Below, in pieces: positions 46,435 to 59,038 of a DNA stretch of 64,000 bases. The notes under the pieces are model-generated. The model was not told the origin of the DNA and ran no database searches. It saw only the letters and a program-made list of their open reading frames with translations. The DNA comes from Ustulina deusta (Eukaryota; Ascomycota; Sordariomycetes; Xylariales; Xylariaceae). Each line of letters starts with the position of its first letter. Within the stretch, counting starts at the first letter, position 1. The position numbers were made by a program, and so were the translations under genes. Location of the stretch: contig JAJNNX010000055.1 in the NCBI GenBank assembly GCA_023159155.1, forward strand, positions 124,001-188,000. Reading direction: 5' to 3'.

Positions 46435-47354
46435 GGGTGCACAAGAGAGATTACTTGTTACTCTGGATTGTTTCTGATCGTCTATCCGTTCATTTCGAAC
46501 TACATGTATTCTAGATATGTCCAAGCACAGGACATTGTTAATCCGGATAATACCACACTATTTGAGAATTATGTAAATAGTTCTCCCTATTTACCTTACG
46601 ATATGTGATCCTTTGGCCACCACATTACTAAAGGGTCACGGTATCTGGGACCAAGAGTAAAATCTGACTTTGCCTTGACGTCCCTGTGTTCCCGTCTCCT
46701 TACAAGGCCGATTGACCATTGGGGCCACAGCTGTAGATGAACGGAGACCACACGCATTGCTATTCTTGAGGCAGTGTTATTGTTTGATCCAATAGTCTAC
46801 AATACTACCCTACAGCAAATGGTGGTTCTCATTTAAAGCTCCCCTAAATCATTTCATTATACCTCGAATTCCTACGCACTACAATGAAGACTCAATACAT
46901 TTTACACAATGTTACCGATATGCTTGTACCCAGCTAGGTATAAGGCTGCAATAGATCTAGGAGAGCAAACAATCATCTAATGTGATCTCTAGAGTAGGTA
47001 AAGTAAATAAATAGTTCGTGTCTTAGCTAACCTATTGCCTGAAGCTCGTTCCTCCACATTCCATCAAGAATCATCAATGAGCGTCGGCCATTGAAGCAGT
47101 AATTAACCATTCTAATCATGTTGGCCGGACTTCAAGAGCCCCTATTTTGGCCCTAGTGCCCCAAACTATTTAGATCTGCGAATTTCTCGTCATCGGGCTC
47201 TCTCCAGACCTTGTACATGCAGATCATTTATCTTGGCCATTCTTTCAGCTCTTCGTACCAGCTATCGCTTCAATCTGTCTGTCCTAGCTCTTCCATCCAG
47301 CTCTTTGATCTAGCTTTCTGTGTCCTTGTCCTAGCCACGGAACTACCTACAAAT
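46435..47354. other. Intergenic, no gene seen
   Basis: AT-rich spacer holding the 3' end of the P450 gene and the promoter of the F-box gene. Nothing else recognised. Confidence 0.4.
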
Positions 47355-48026
47355 ATGGACAACCAGAAGCAATCATCTGCCGATATGGCCACCACCCCCA
47401 GCAATAATCAATTCGCCAGTCAAGTAGTGAACCTGCCCCCTGAGATCTGGTTAATGGTCAGCGAACATCTCGACTCAGTGGGCGATAAATTCCGCCTATC
47501 GCGTGTCAACAAGTTTTTTTTCTCTCTCTTCCTATCCACTCGCGCAAAGTGTGAAGCAGAAGAGAGAGATGACCATCCGATAAGCAAGCTACCCAGCATG
47601 CTATACCTTGCATTAAAGCGAAACTGGCCCTTCGGCGAAATCGAGAAGATCATCACCGCGTACGCTAGTTCGAACAGTTACCTTCTCAGAACCCATGTGG
47701 GCTTCAGCTGGGAGCCGCCTCTCCATGTCGCGGCCAGACTGGGTCGTATTGACGTCGTTGATCTCCTCCTGAAAAATGGAATCGGAATCAACCTTCGCTG
47801 GGGTGGGCAATGGGGTGGATGCTCTTGGTGGGCACACACAAAATGCAATGAAGAGGGGAGGTGGTCCTGCAAGAACGCGCTTAGCATTGCCAGAGAAATG
47901 AGAAATGCTGAGATGGAAAACGATCTCTTGCAGCGAGGTATCGAAGATATTGGTTACGACAAGATGGTTGCGGAAAGTAGGGACTGGTGGCAACCTGAAA
48001 CCTACTCGGTCTGTATGGAGTGGTGA
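47355..48026 (+). CDS. Small F-box plus ankyrin-like protein
   Basis: A single exon encodes 223 residues from the ATG at 47355. An F-box-like segment lies near residues 30-60 (NLPPEIWLMVSEHLDS, then FRLSRVNKFFFSLF). One clear ankyrin repeat follows (PPLHVAARLGRIDVVDLLLK) with a partial second one ending NALSIAREMRNAEM. F-box proteins pass bound partners to SCF ubiquitin ligases; the ankyrin part would bind the partner. Only one and a half repeats are visible, fewer than usual, so the protein may be a shortened family member. Longer in-frame starts exist upstream (47211) but read as leader sequence. It lies between the P450 and the PLP enzyme and has no obvious cluster role. Confidence 0.65.
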   Translation: MDNQKQSSADMATTPSNNQFASQVVNLPPEIWLMVSEHLDSVGDKFRLSRVNKFFFSLFLSTRAKCEAEERDDHPISKLPSMLYLALKRNWPFGEIEKIITAYASSNSYLLRTHVGFSWEPPLHVAARLGRIDVVDLLLKNGIGINLRWGGQWGGCSWWAHTKCNEEGRWSCKNALSIAREMRNAEMENDLLQRGIEDIGYDKMVAESRDWWQPETYSVCMEW

Positions 48027-48447
48027 GAGATGTGATTTTTGGTCCAGTTTCGATCGTTTTGCATGCGGCTCTGGCTTTTGATTCTACGTGAGAGGAAATC
48101 ATGACAGGCCAGTGATGGGTTACCCTAAAGGGACGATATGACGGTGGTAGTGTGTTTAGAGGATACTGTAAGCCGTCGAGGGCTAGACACTGTCAACTGC
48201 TAATAATATATTATAAAGGCTGAACACCCCCAGCTGGGCTACTATATGCATCCTATATGAGTATCATGACTCTTTTATGTTCAGGACGAAAGGGTTTGCT
48301 AGCATTTGCCTTATAAGGTATCGAGGAGGCTTGTGACTTGAAACTCAATTCATTCAAATTATTTGTATAGGTGTATAAACATCCCCCTCGGAACGTTTCG
48401 TTACGCCAAAATTCTGCCAAATTATATTGTGGCCAATTACTTAGTTG
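48027..48447. other. Short intergenic spacer between convergent genes
   Basis: No gene seen; it carries both 3' ends. Confidence 0.4.
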
Positions 48448-49941
48448 TTACTGTGACTCTTTACCGGCCTCGCCGCGTTTGACTCTCTCGCAAAGCTCAA
48501 GAAGCGTATGGCCAGCCCATTCAAAGTCTTCCACATCCAGATACACTTGTGCGCTTAATCTAGCCCACAATCGGCCTGCGTGGATAATCAGAGCAATGAA
48601 AGTCTTGTATTCCGCAATCATCGTCCTCATCATCCAATCCTGTGTACTGATTGATGCAACATCGACATCAATAGGCAGGGCGACATTGGTCATGGCACAC
48701 TTCGACATGGTCTGCGACCCATTATCCAGCACCTCAGTTCCTAGTATGCGAGCGACTACCTTTCCCCCTTCCCGGGCTAAGGTTTGAGTGTACTCCACTA
48801 CAACACTCGGGATTAGTAATTGTCATCTTGAGCGCGCTAGTTTCGGGACAGCAGGAAGTGTCAAGGGTATGATATTGGCCGGGAAGGGAGTTTTCATTGT
48901 CTAAGAACTGCGAGGAAGAAACTGAGCCCGAGAATGCTTACTGATCTTCGCCTCGCCTCCGAGAACGCGCCGGCGCCACTCGATAGCCTCCTTCACGCAG
49001 ACATACGGGCTTATATCGACTGTACCGACAAATTCGAAGTTGCTGATAAATGCAGGCTTGCGCGACGGTGGAAGAGGGTTGAACCGAGACCCGGACTTGG
49101 AAACGTAACCATGCGAGGTCGGCACGGTGGACGTGATCATGTGCTGATTCCGCAGTGGCACGTAGAACACAGCACAGCCCCTGGGAACGAAGAGCCATTT
49201 GTGGCAGTTAGAGACGAAGAAGTCCGGATCAAGATTGTCAAGGTCGATGTTGATCATTCCCACACCTTGTGCGCCGTCTACAAGGCTCAGAACCCCAGCG
49301 GCCCGGCACGCCTTGATTATCGCTTCAAAGGGGAAGTAGACGCCCGGAAGGCTCGAGACTGTGTCAAGCAAGCAGACCTTGGCACGTTTCCCGGCATTTA
49401 CGCTGCTGTCCAAGGCGGCGTGGAAGGCTTGTACGATGTCCTCATCCTCACACGGATACGAGAGGTTGATACGTCGTGATGACACTTTTCCAAGACTCCT
49501 GTCCACCACGTAATCAATCGCCTTCCCGCATGCACCGTAAACAGTGCCAAAGTATATAATCTCGTCTTTGCCATCATCCTCCCATGTAAGATTCTGAAGA
49601 ACGGTGTTGACTCCTGTAGTAGCATTTGGAACAAAGACGATTGTCTCCGGCGGGGCGTTGACCAGTTTCGCCATAGCCGCTCTGCATTCGTCTAGGAGAA
49701 TGGGATACTCATATCGGAGATAGCTGTCGGGCATGGCCTCGAAGAGGTCCTGGTGATGTCGCATGCGCTTTCTGATGTCGCGTGGCGCAGCGCCGAACGA
49801 CCCTACCAGTATTATCAAACCCGTTCGTCAAGCTTGGAATTGTCCGCCTTGCTTACCATGATTAAGATTTCGGTACTCGGGATTGAATTCAAAGTGCTGA
49901 AGTAGCCTCTTTCCGAACACCGGCGTCCTTTTATCATCCAT
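48448..49941 (-). CDS. PLP-dependent enzyme, aminotransferase class V (CefD/LolT-like)
   Basis: Three exons (49941-49857, 49802-48942, 48797-48448) join to 431 residues. The first junction restores NLNHGSFGAAPRDIR, the conserved N-terminal motif of isopenicillin-N-epimerase-like proteins. The cofactor site is visible: VDGAQGVG with Asp204, and SNCHKW with the Schiff-base Lys230. Substrate-side segments FVPNATTGVNTVL and GTVYGACGK are also conserved. This class V fold includes bacterial CefD (epimerase) and fungal LolT (loline pathway); many fungal paralogues act on unknown amino acids or sulfur compounds. Position at the right edge of the polyketide region hints at nitrogen incorporation into a polyketide, but no direct evidence links them. 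The C-terminal exon was joined by phase with GTAAGC donor and TTGTAG acceptor. Confidence 0.88.
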
Positions 49942-51603
49942 CTCGCTAAATAGATTGCTTGAGCGGGAAGATTTATACACGACACTACCAGGGGAGATTG
50001 AGATAAACCGGCAAGCAACGACGGGCGTACTTGCGATGAATGGAGAAGGCAGACAGCTCCCTCAATATAGATCGATAGAGCCAGTCCTCCGACGCGGAAG
50101 CATGATATAGGTCGCGGGCAGAGAGTCACGACAACGTCCGGTTCTCGGTCTCCGAGACGATTGACTCACCCGATGAGTTGCATCCCGGCCGATAGCTCTG
50201 CTTACCCTACCGTTCACGGAGCGCTAGCTCTTAACTTGATGTGCCGTTAGAGTTTACCGGGCTACACTAGTTGGTAGAAACTTTTCCTCTTGCGGTCTTT
50301 TGGCCCGTACACTTGTAGTCCGAAAGGCGCGGCGCGCGCCGCGTCTGATGCCGAAATCGAAATGTCCTTTCATTCGTCCGCAGGTTCACAAGGACAGCCA
50401 AAGCAGTGAAACCAATTAAAGTGAATTGATCGCAAGAAAGTGTTCAATTCGCTGTCGCTTATTCAGCCGACATTTCCCCATGCTTGGTTGGATCCATCGA
50501 CGGAGAACGCCGACGTGCTAATGGCCAATACAATTGCAATTGCGAAGCTGAGCAATTCACAGAATCCTCATCACCTATTTCTACTGACCGAACTGATCAA
50601 ACAACCGATCTTCTCCCTGCATATCATACCTCTTGCGTTCTATTTAGACCGAGATCTCGAACCATCGTGATGCTCTTATGTCAGAAAAATGGGGTCTAAA
50701 TGAGTTCCAGCATAATTATACCTATAGTCGTCGTTCAATGCGAAGTTTCGCTCACCAATCGCAAGGGCCATTCCATTACCTAATTAGTTCTGGATTCTCG
50801 ACATATATACTCAACAGACCGGCCCGTTGCCTTGATGTAATGAACTCACCAACCCCGAGAAATAGGCAGGTGACAAGAAATATAAAAGCCCCACAGCCTG
50901 AAGTGCCTATATATGTACAAGCCTCAAGATAGAGTGATTTGTGGAAGAACTGCAATGAGCGGGCTTGGCGTCTCGACATTTCGTTTGCATACAGGCTGGT
51001 GATGGTCCTTGGCATGATTGTGTGGATTGGATCGGGTGCCCAGCACCTCGCAATTTAGGCGGTGAAAACTCGAATGGATGACCTACGCATAGGGCCCTTG
51101 ATCTACAATCGCGTGCTTTCATCTGGCTTAATACGCCCGAGACGTGTGTCCCCATCGGGCTTAACACGAAGGAAACGCGGCCCGGAAGCAGGCTCCGCAC
51201 GCAATTCTTCTTTGCGCCACGGGAGGAATACTTTGGACATCACGAGACGTATGCAGAACAGCCATCCGAGTATTTGCCGAGAGGCGAGACAGAGACCAGC
51301 CAATCTACACCTATCACGGGGAACGCGGCAAGGGTGCCAGTGCTGTCTGTGATCTGCTCTTCCGCAGTTCGCCCGATCTGGTTGATTCGCGGGGTACACC
51401 GCCAGGCGCTCTCCATGAGCTACGGCTACATATTAGGTGTGGGTCTGTCCAAGGCACAGAATGAAGAAAAAGCAAAGCGCAATTAGTGAGGTATAAGATG
51501 GGAGAGTTGAGCTGTCCCTTCCGCGCCGTGGGCGTTGTCGAGGCGCGAAGGCCAGTGAACCTTGCTTTTCCCCAAGACGTTTCCCCCCTTTTCTGGTTGG
51601 ACG
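49942..51603. other. Divergent intergenic region
   Basis: About 1.7 kb between the divergent PLP-enzyme and beta-glucosidase genes. Contains a GC-rich palindromic word GGCGCGCGCC near 50331. Small frames in both strands are not recognisable. Confidence 0.4.
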
Positions 51604-53967
51604 ATGAGATTCCAAAATATTGCTGTCACCTTGTCCGTGGCTTCGGCAGCCGCAGCGGCCCCTGATGACGCCATTGCCGCGGATTGGGAGGCGGCCTACA
51701 CGAAGGCCAACGCCTCGCTCGCTAAGTTGTCGTCGAATGACAAGATCAACATCGTGACCGGAGTCGGCTGGGGTAAGGGCGCCTGCGTGGGCAACACGCC
51801 GGCCGTCAGCTCTATAGGTTACCCGTCGCTCTGTCTGCAAGATGGGCCCCTTGGCGTTCGCTACGGCACGAAAGTGAACGCGTTCACCCCAGGTATCCAG
51901 GCTGCCTCGACCTGGGACCGAGCTCTGATCCGCGAACGAGGGCAATTCATGGGCGAAGAAACAAAGGGGTGTGGCATCCACGTCCTCCTCGGTCCTGTCG
52001 CAGGGCCATTGGGCAAACACGCAAACGGCGGTAGGAACTGGGAAGGGTTCGGAGCCGATCCCTATCTACAGGGCATCGCAATGGCAGAGACTATCGAGGG
52101 AATGCAAAGTGCCGGAGTCCAGGCGAACGCGAAGCACTTTATCCTTAACGAGCAGGAGCTTAACCGTGAGACTATGAGTTCCACCGTCGACGACCGTACG
52201 ATGCATGAGCTGTACCTGTGGCCGTTCGCGGATGCCGTCCACGCAAACGTGGCCTCGGTCATGTGCTCGTATAACAAGATCAACGTAAACGACTACCTAT
52301 AGCCCGCCCCCCTCACCCCTTGTCCCATAGAAGGCGTCACAGTGAGCATTGACTAACTTGCCATGCAGGGAACCTGGGCATGCGAGAACGACGGGGTTAT
52401 GAACAAGCTTCTGAAGCAGGAGCTCGGCTTCAAGGGATACGTCATGACCGACTGGAATGCCCAGCACAGCACGCAGCAGGCGGCCAATACAGGGCTGGAC
52501 TTGACGATGCCGGGCTCCGATTTCAACGGCGGAACGGTGCTCTGGGGCACGAAGCTAAGCCAGGCCATCAGCAGCGGACAAGTGCAGCAGTCCCGAGTGG
52601 ACGACATGGTTCGTCGCCTCCTGGCGTCGTGGTATCTCCTTGGCCAGGACAAGAGCTACCCCAGCGTCAATCTCAACGCCAATGTGCAAGGGACGCACAA
52701 GACGAACATCCGCGCGGTCGCGCGCGACGGCATCGTGCTGCTCAAGAACGAAGGTAACTTGCTACCCCTGAAGAAGCCCGCCAAACTTGGCCTCGTCGGC
52801 TCAGCCGCCGTGCTCGGCCAGCACGGCCAGAACGCGTGCAGTGACCAGGGTTGCAACACGGGGGCTCTAGGAATGGGCTGGGGCTCGGGCACGGCAGCGT
52901 ACGCGTACTTCAGCGCGCCGGCGGACGCGATCACGGCACGCGCGCAGACCGACGGAACCCAAGTCAGCGTCTCGTCGACGGATAGCACGGGGGGCGTGAG
53001 CGGGGCCGTGAACGGCGCGGACGCTGCCATCGTCTTCATCACGTCGGACGCCGGCGAGGGCTATATCACGGTCGAGGGCAACCTGGGCGACAGGAACAAC
53101 TTGGACCCGTGGCACAACGGCAACGACCTCGTCAAGGCGGTCGCGGCCATCAACAAGAACGTGATCGTCGTCGTGCACTCGGTCGGCCCCGTGATCCTCG
53201 AGACGATCCTCGCGCAGCCCAACGTCAAGGCCATCGTGTGGGCGGGCCTGCCATCGCAGGAGAACGGCAACGCGCTCGTCGACGTCCTGTACGGCGACAC
53301 TGCGCCGTCGGGCAAGCTGCCGTACACCATCGCCAAGTCCGCGCAGGACTACGGCACCGCCATTGCGAGCAGCAGCGACAACTTTAACGAGGGTCTGTTC
53401 ATCGACTACCGCCACTTCGACCAGGCTAATATCGCGCCTCGGTACGAGTTTGGGTTCGGCCTGTGTAAGCTCCCCACCTACCCTCACTTGATCAGCACAT
53501 CCACCAACTATAACAAATGCTGGCGCTGCTTCTACTACCACTGACATCTGATGTGCTCAGCTTACACCAACTTCACCTACTCCGGCATCGCCATCGAAGG
53601 AAAGCCCACCTCGGGCGCCGCCACTGGGAACGTCGTTCCGGGTGGCAGAGCAGACCTCTGGGACACGGCCGCGACCGTGACTGTGACGATCGCCAACACC
53701 GGGAGCGCCAAGGGCGCCGAGGTAGCGCAGCTCTACGTGGGATACCCGGCATCGGCCAAGGCGCCGCCCAAGCAGCTCCGCGGCTTTGAGAAGGCCGTCC
53801 TCGACGTCGGCGCCCAGAGCACCGTCTCGTTCGAGCTTCGGCGGCGCGACATCAGCGTCTGGGACCCGACGGCGCAGAACTGGGTCATCCCCGCGGGCGA
53901 ATTCACCTTCTACGTGGGCTCCAGCAGCCGCGATGTCCGGCAGACAAGCAAGCTCACGGTGGTGTGA
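51604..53967 (+). CDS. Secreted GH3 beta-glucosidase
   Basis: Three exons (51604-52284, 52369-53464, 53561-53967) give 727 residues. A signal peptide (MRFQNIAVTLSVASAAAAAP) opens the protein. The (beta/alpha)8 domain has NWEGFGADPYL, AKHFILNEQE and GYVMTDWNAQH, whose Asp255 is the nucleophile position. The alpha/beta sandwich domain follows (NEGNLLPL, WAGLPSQENGNALVDVLYG), and the fibronectin-III-like C-terminal domain reads VAQLYVGYPASAKAPPKQLR. The order and length match fungal family GH3 beta-glucosidases that cleave cellobiose and aryl glucosides. The second exon ends GFGL and splicing restores SYTNFTYS, a conserved junction. The gene is more GC-rich than its neighbours, as is usual for secreted hydrolases. 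I see no link to the metabolite genes. Confidence 0.93.
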
Positions 53968-54375
53968 GAGGGCGCGGGCGTTGTAATTTAGCGTATATAT
54001 AACCATGACTAATCTTCGAGGCAGGAAAAAGTGTGTACACGATTTCGGTGATGGTGAGAAGTAGCTATATAGACCTTTTTCTCTGGACGTATCCTGACAT
54101 TACCCGTGACGCCAGTCCGATGCCATGCACCTATCCTAATCTTCAGTGAGAGAGAATTGGGTTTATGGTAAAGCAAGCAACACCTCTGCCCATCCACAAG
54201 TACTTTGTATAAAATTTTCGCCAATCAGTAGGTATCCCTTCCTGCGCCAATGCCATCCCGGCACTCCAAATCCCGACATCCCTAGTCTTTCATGCTAGCG
54301 TCGATAAGATACCATCAGCAAAACGCATCAGCTTTATATCCCAAGCTAAGTTGTGTCGGATCCGAGGTTGGCGAG
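53968..54375. other. Short intergenic spacer between convergent genes
   Basis: No gene seen; it holds both 3' ends. Confidence 0.4.
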
Positions 54376-56040
54376 CTAGGTGTCGGCCGGCTTGCGCAGG
54401 TTCTTGAGATGCACCGACACCTTGACCGCAGCGCCATCGGCACGGCGGGCCTCCATCTTCAAGCCGAAAGAGCAGATCTTGTACCGGCCCCAGAATACGT
54501 AGGCGGGCTCGGGGGCGTCTCTGAGCAGGAGTTCGCCCCGGCCGTTGAAGTCGGGATGGGGGTCCGTGATGCGCGGGGGCCGAGGCCGCTCCGGATACTC
54601 GGTCTTAACCACGAAGAGCGAATCGTCTTCCTCGACGCCGTCTCCGTTGGCGTTGCTCTGGTCGGCAGTCTTGGGGACCTGCCGGAAAGCGGGCCGAGCC
54701 GTGATCTGCTGAATCACCGTAGAAGCTTGCTCGGATCTCTCGAGCTTGATCTCCTTTCCGTCGTCATCCTTGTCCCGACGCAGAGCGAAGGCCTCTGGGT
54801 GCTCGTGGACGATCATGTAGAGAGCGTCAGCGGTGGCATCACGCAGGCTGGTGAACACATGCATGTCCGCGATGTCGCTCTCGACAATACGTGCGACAAC
54901 GAAGACAGAACTCTGGGCGTGCTCTTTGGCCTCCCATTTGCTCGTGTTCTGCTTGAGTGCGAGTACCAGAGCCTCGGGGAAGTGTAGTTGGTGGGTAGGG
55001 GTGCTCTTGTAAGCGATGCGGGGGTTGGGCTGGTTGTCTGCTGCTGTGTTGCCACTCGCAAGGTTGTTCGCAGCCGGGGCAGGAGTCCTATTGAGATTAG
55101 TTATTAGATTCCTATGTTGACCGAGGACAGAGGTATGTTGATGTCCTGTTACGTACGTGGTGGTTTCCTGTCTAGGCTCAACGGGAGTAAGAAATTCCCG
55201 AGGAGGGTGGCGAGCACTAGCTGGGGTTGCAGGCGCTTGAGCAGCATTCGCAGCAGCAGCGGCGGCGGCAGCGGCTGTTGTGATGATTAGTATGAAATGG
55301 AAATGAGAAAGGAACGGTAAATGTGCTGACCTTTCTTCATGTTGTACACTCGCATCCCGACAGCCTGAGGCTCGTAGTCACCCTTGATCAGACGATCTCG
55401 AAGACTGGTTTTTCGTCGATGAATCTCAACTGGTGGGTTTTCAGGCCCTGTGATAGGAGTGGCCTTCTGGCGCTTCTTGCCTCTCCTCTTGGGAGCCTCA
55501 TCAACCTCTTCGTCGTCTTCGTTGGCTTCGTTGTCGTCGAGGTCATCACTGCGTGAGGGTCGAGCGCGCTTCGCTGAGCGCGATGTCCCACCTCGTCCGC
55601 CTCCACGTCCACGGAGTGAACCAGCGCCACGACCGCGGCTGCCACGAGCAGCGCCTCCACCACGGGGGGTCAAGTAGACGTGAGCAGCAGTTCTATCAGC
55701 AGTTGTGGGAGGGGCGTTGTCATATAGACGAGGAACATTGACGCCTGTAACATGTCCGAAGCGAGGGGTTGTGGTGCCTCCGGAAGCCCTACTATAAGCA
55801 GTGGTAAGACTACTGCTGGCAGCAATAACAGTGCCACCAGTAAGATCACCATCAGCGGCGGCAGGATGACCATTGCCATTAAATTCTATATGACTGAAAG
55901 AAGCAGCCCCTAGTCTATGTTAATACACCCGTAATATAGGGTTTCTGCTTTTTGTCTCCTGTTGATCATGGGTAATTGGTAATAAGAGTCTTACCATTTT
56001 GGTGGGCATTGGTTGGGTTGCGATGGCCAAAGGGGTCCAT
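54376..56040 (-). CDS. RGG-box protein of unknown function, conserved-type C-terminal domain
   Basis: Four exons (56040-55995, 55909-55331, 55274-55157, 55087-54376) join in frame to 484 residues. The N-terminal third is low complexity, with an Arg/Gly cluster (GSRGRGAGSLRGRGGGRGG) typical of RNA- or DNA-binding RGG boxes, then an acidic stretch and a basic KRRGKKRQK nuclear-localisation-type motif. A poly-Ala tract opens exon 3. The C-terminal 240 residues look globular, with FPEALVLALKQNTSKWE, FVVARIVESDIADMHVF and VFWGRYKICSFGLKM. I do not recognise the family. It is probably nuclear. The low-complexity region makes exon 2 codon choice unreliable, but the frame is open throughout. Confidence 0.72.
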
Positions 56041-58624
56041 GGCGTCGAGAGCACTAATGAATCTGATAGACGAGATTCAGCCTCATGCGATGCCTGGCAG
56101 AGAAATGGCGAGTGAAAGTAATTAATGCAGTCTGTGTTGTGGTGTGCCGATGGAAGGTTGATGGATATGGGTGGGTGCAACAACAAAATGGCGTGAGAAG
56201 GAGGAGAAGAAGAGTGTGTCCCAACGACGGACTCAGCGGTATTCCGGGTGGTAGGTAATAGCTTGGTAATGGTAATGGTAACGCTAGGACAGGTAAAAAG
56301 CCAGGCTATTGTTGTTGGTTTTTGCTAACAGGCCTACCCATAGCGTCGTCACTGTGGGTGATGCTCTGCTGCAGGTGTGCAGGTGAAATGGGGCAAAAAT
56401 GAGGGCTCCAGGTAGAACACCCACCCGTCTTCGAGTGGCTATTGCCTGGGGCGGCAGGAGAAATGGGCCGGGCATGGAAACATGTGGTCCTGTTTTCCAT
56501 TACCATTGTCTCTTCGTCTCCTGAGCAGTGGTCTGGTCTGGTCTGGTTCCATGACAGTCTCCTTCCATACTTACTAGCTCCGTATAATCAAAACAAGCAG
56601 TCTGATTATACGCACAGCCCAGTTCGCACTGTTGTCAATAGAGGCGTCAGAAAGCGTGGCAACTCTCGGGTGAGTCGTGTCCCTTACAAGCTGTGGTGGT
56701 TGAGCTGGTCCACACCGGGATATCTCGACGTGAAGCTGCATCTGCATACAAAGCCTGGATTCCGCAAATCAGTAATTCTCTGTTCCCATTCAATGTGTCA
56801 TTCTTTCCCAAGCCATCTTGCAAAAATGCTGTGGTTTGTGTATACATGAATGGCAGGCTGTTCAATTCGTCCTGCATCCTGTGCCATGGTTGTGCCTGCT
56901 TGGGATGGTGTCTTGGTGCGTGAACACTGATTGCCTAGAGGCTGACCGGAGATTATACGAACTTAGGCGATTCTTTGGACGTAGAGGAGTATGGGAACAG
57001 GAAAGAAAATAGTGAAAGAATGCAACTCACATGTAGCAGGTGGCATCACTGACTTGAGCACCCCGGCGTGGGTCCTTGTGGTGGACTGGCTCTGAAAAAA
57101 CCACCTTCACGAGAGTGTGAAGAATCATGGAGAGAGAAGAGGGAAAGAGAAGGAGAGAGAGCTCTTTGTGGGCAGATTTGAGATTTGAGAAGGGATTGCC
57201 TAGATACCTAACCACTCTGTCCATGCATCGTGGCGGGCCAATGGCACATATTGGAGCGTCATAAAAGACCCGCGCACCAGGCCAGGTCCAACCAGTCAAG
57301 AAGCTAGTATTAGTCGTCAGAGTGGCACATGGTACCTTCGACATTCCGGCTCTTGCAGGAACCAACTTCTGTGGACGATGTCTTATATTTTGCCATCACG
57401 TATCAAGCCTCCTCCTTGAGTCATGTAAAGAAGAAACCCGAAAATGCCTCTAGATTTGCAGCTGAGGCTAGACTATGTGTTCTGATCTAGCCTTCTGCTT
57501 CATTGCTATTTGTCTTCCCGCCCTCCCCGCTCACCACTATCTCTCCATTCGTGTGGTTTCCTACTCCAGGTCAAGATGGTCACACTTCAAACCGCTGGGC
57601 AAATATCGACTTGGCTCTCTGATTGTATGAATTACTAACTAGACAGTTGTCCTACTAGGTTCTCTTCAAGCCTTTACCTATCATCATCGGAACCTTGAAT
57701 TATTGGAGATTTACCAGTAGGGGGAAATTTCGAGCTTCCGAGACCTTCTTACTAGTAGTACTTCGATATTTTGAAGAGCCTTGTCTGGTTCAACTGTTGT
57801 ATTACCTCGAATGCAGATGCGAACTCAATAGGATAGCATCTTCACATAACCTGCAATTTAGTCCTATAATAATATTGAGCATTGAAAAAAGAAGCCCGAC
57901 TTTCGAGCCCAATAGGGTCTGTTCATAGGGCAGCCATTCCTCTAGCTGAAGAACTTGCGAGTTGATCCAATGCGGTTGTCATTCCAATATTGTGGGTTAC
58001 TTCTAAAGCTAAGATCAACATCTTGGAGGACAAAAGAGAAACCAACAGCAGGTGGTTCTTATCCCCGCTGTGGAATTATCGAGATCTTGACTAATCTATC
58101 TTCGCTAAGTAGGTAACAGGAGGAGTAGGTAAGTGGGCGTGGGTAGCCCTCCAGGGGGTTCCGTTGTACATGTGTTGTAGTTAGTATGGTACTGGCATGA
58201 AGTATTAGGACATTCAAACTAGGTTAAAGAAACCGAATAGCTGATTGAAGATGAAAGGCCGTTAGTTCATTGTTTATCTAGGTTTGTAGTCATAGGTGTT
58301 CTCGTTGCTCTAGAGTGGCCAACGCCTCGATGTCCTCGGGTGTTGGTCGTATAGTCTCACCCCAAGCCAAATGTCGGGCCCCTCTGCCCAAATGCCATTG
58401 TTGTACCTATAAAATGGACATCTCAGAATTAATTTGTCTTCTTACTTGTTGGAACTGGGTCCTTGGGTGTAATGCGGTCTGTGGTCTGCATAGGGGCCGC
58501 CAAAACCGACGGATCTGGGAGGATTATGATGATGTCCAGGTTCGACTTCCCTTTCATGAGAAGGCAATCCACTGTGGCTGCGACCGCTTAAGAAATTCGA
58601 CGCATTCTCTAGCAATCCACTACC
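56041..58624. other. Long intergenic region, no supported gene
   Basis: About 2.6 kb. The left part should be the promoter and leader of the RGG gene. A GGTCTGGTCTGGTCTGG-type repeat is at about 56531-56547. Frames such as 58315-58671 have no recognisable domain. Confidence 0.4.
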
Positions 58625-59038
58625 TCAACACCCATGCCTACCATGCCCGTCAGGACTGCCGCGGGGACTAGGAGAGCCATGATGACGGTGGTGATGGCGG
58701 TCATGGTGCTCCTCCTTTTCATGATGCCCCTTAAATTTATGGACAATGACATTCGTAGCCACGGCGCCGACGGCGCCCCCAAGCAGGGTTCCCATCGCCC
58801 CCTTGCCGAGCTTGTGTCCGACATAGCTTCCAGTACCAGCGCCGACTAGAGTCGAGCCCAGACCGCGCTCGCTGCCGGCTTCTCCGTTCGGATCCGCGGA
58901 CGGGCCGGGATATGGCTGACCCGAGGGTTGTTGCTGCGCGTACTGGGGCTGCTGCTGTTGGTACGGTGACTGGCTCTGCTGTGGCGGGCAGTAGCCTCCT
59001 TCAGGTTTTCCGGTTTTATAGTACTCCGAAGCAGACAT
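58625..59038 (-). CDS. Small glycine-zipper membrane protein with Gln-rich N-terminus
   Basis: A single exon gives 137 residues from the ATG at 59038 (MSASEYYKTGKPEGGYCPPQ); an in-frame ATG four codons upstream is also possible. The N-terminal third is rich in Pro/Gln/Tyr. Residues about 60-100 form a glycine-zipper membrane segment (LVGAGTGSYVGHKLGKG, then GTLLGGAVGAVATNVIV). The tail is His-rich (HHDRHHHRHHGSPSP) and may bind metals. Proteins of this type are common in ascomycetes and are annotated as glycine zipper 2TM-like; their role, possibly in stress or membrane assembly, is unknown. Confidence 0.75.
   Translation of the reverse strand: MSASEYYKTGKPEGGYCPPQQSQSPYQQQQPQYAQQQPSGQPYPGPSADPNGEAGSERGLGSTLVGAGTGSYVGHKLGKGAMGTLLGGAVGAVATNVIVHKFKGHHEKEEHHDRHHHRHHGSPSPRGSPDGHGRHGC

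Noticed and set aside
51433..52020. 195-codon minus-strand frame over the beta-glucosidase start
   Set aside because: Antisense to a well-supported GH3 gene with no recognisable content.
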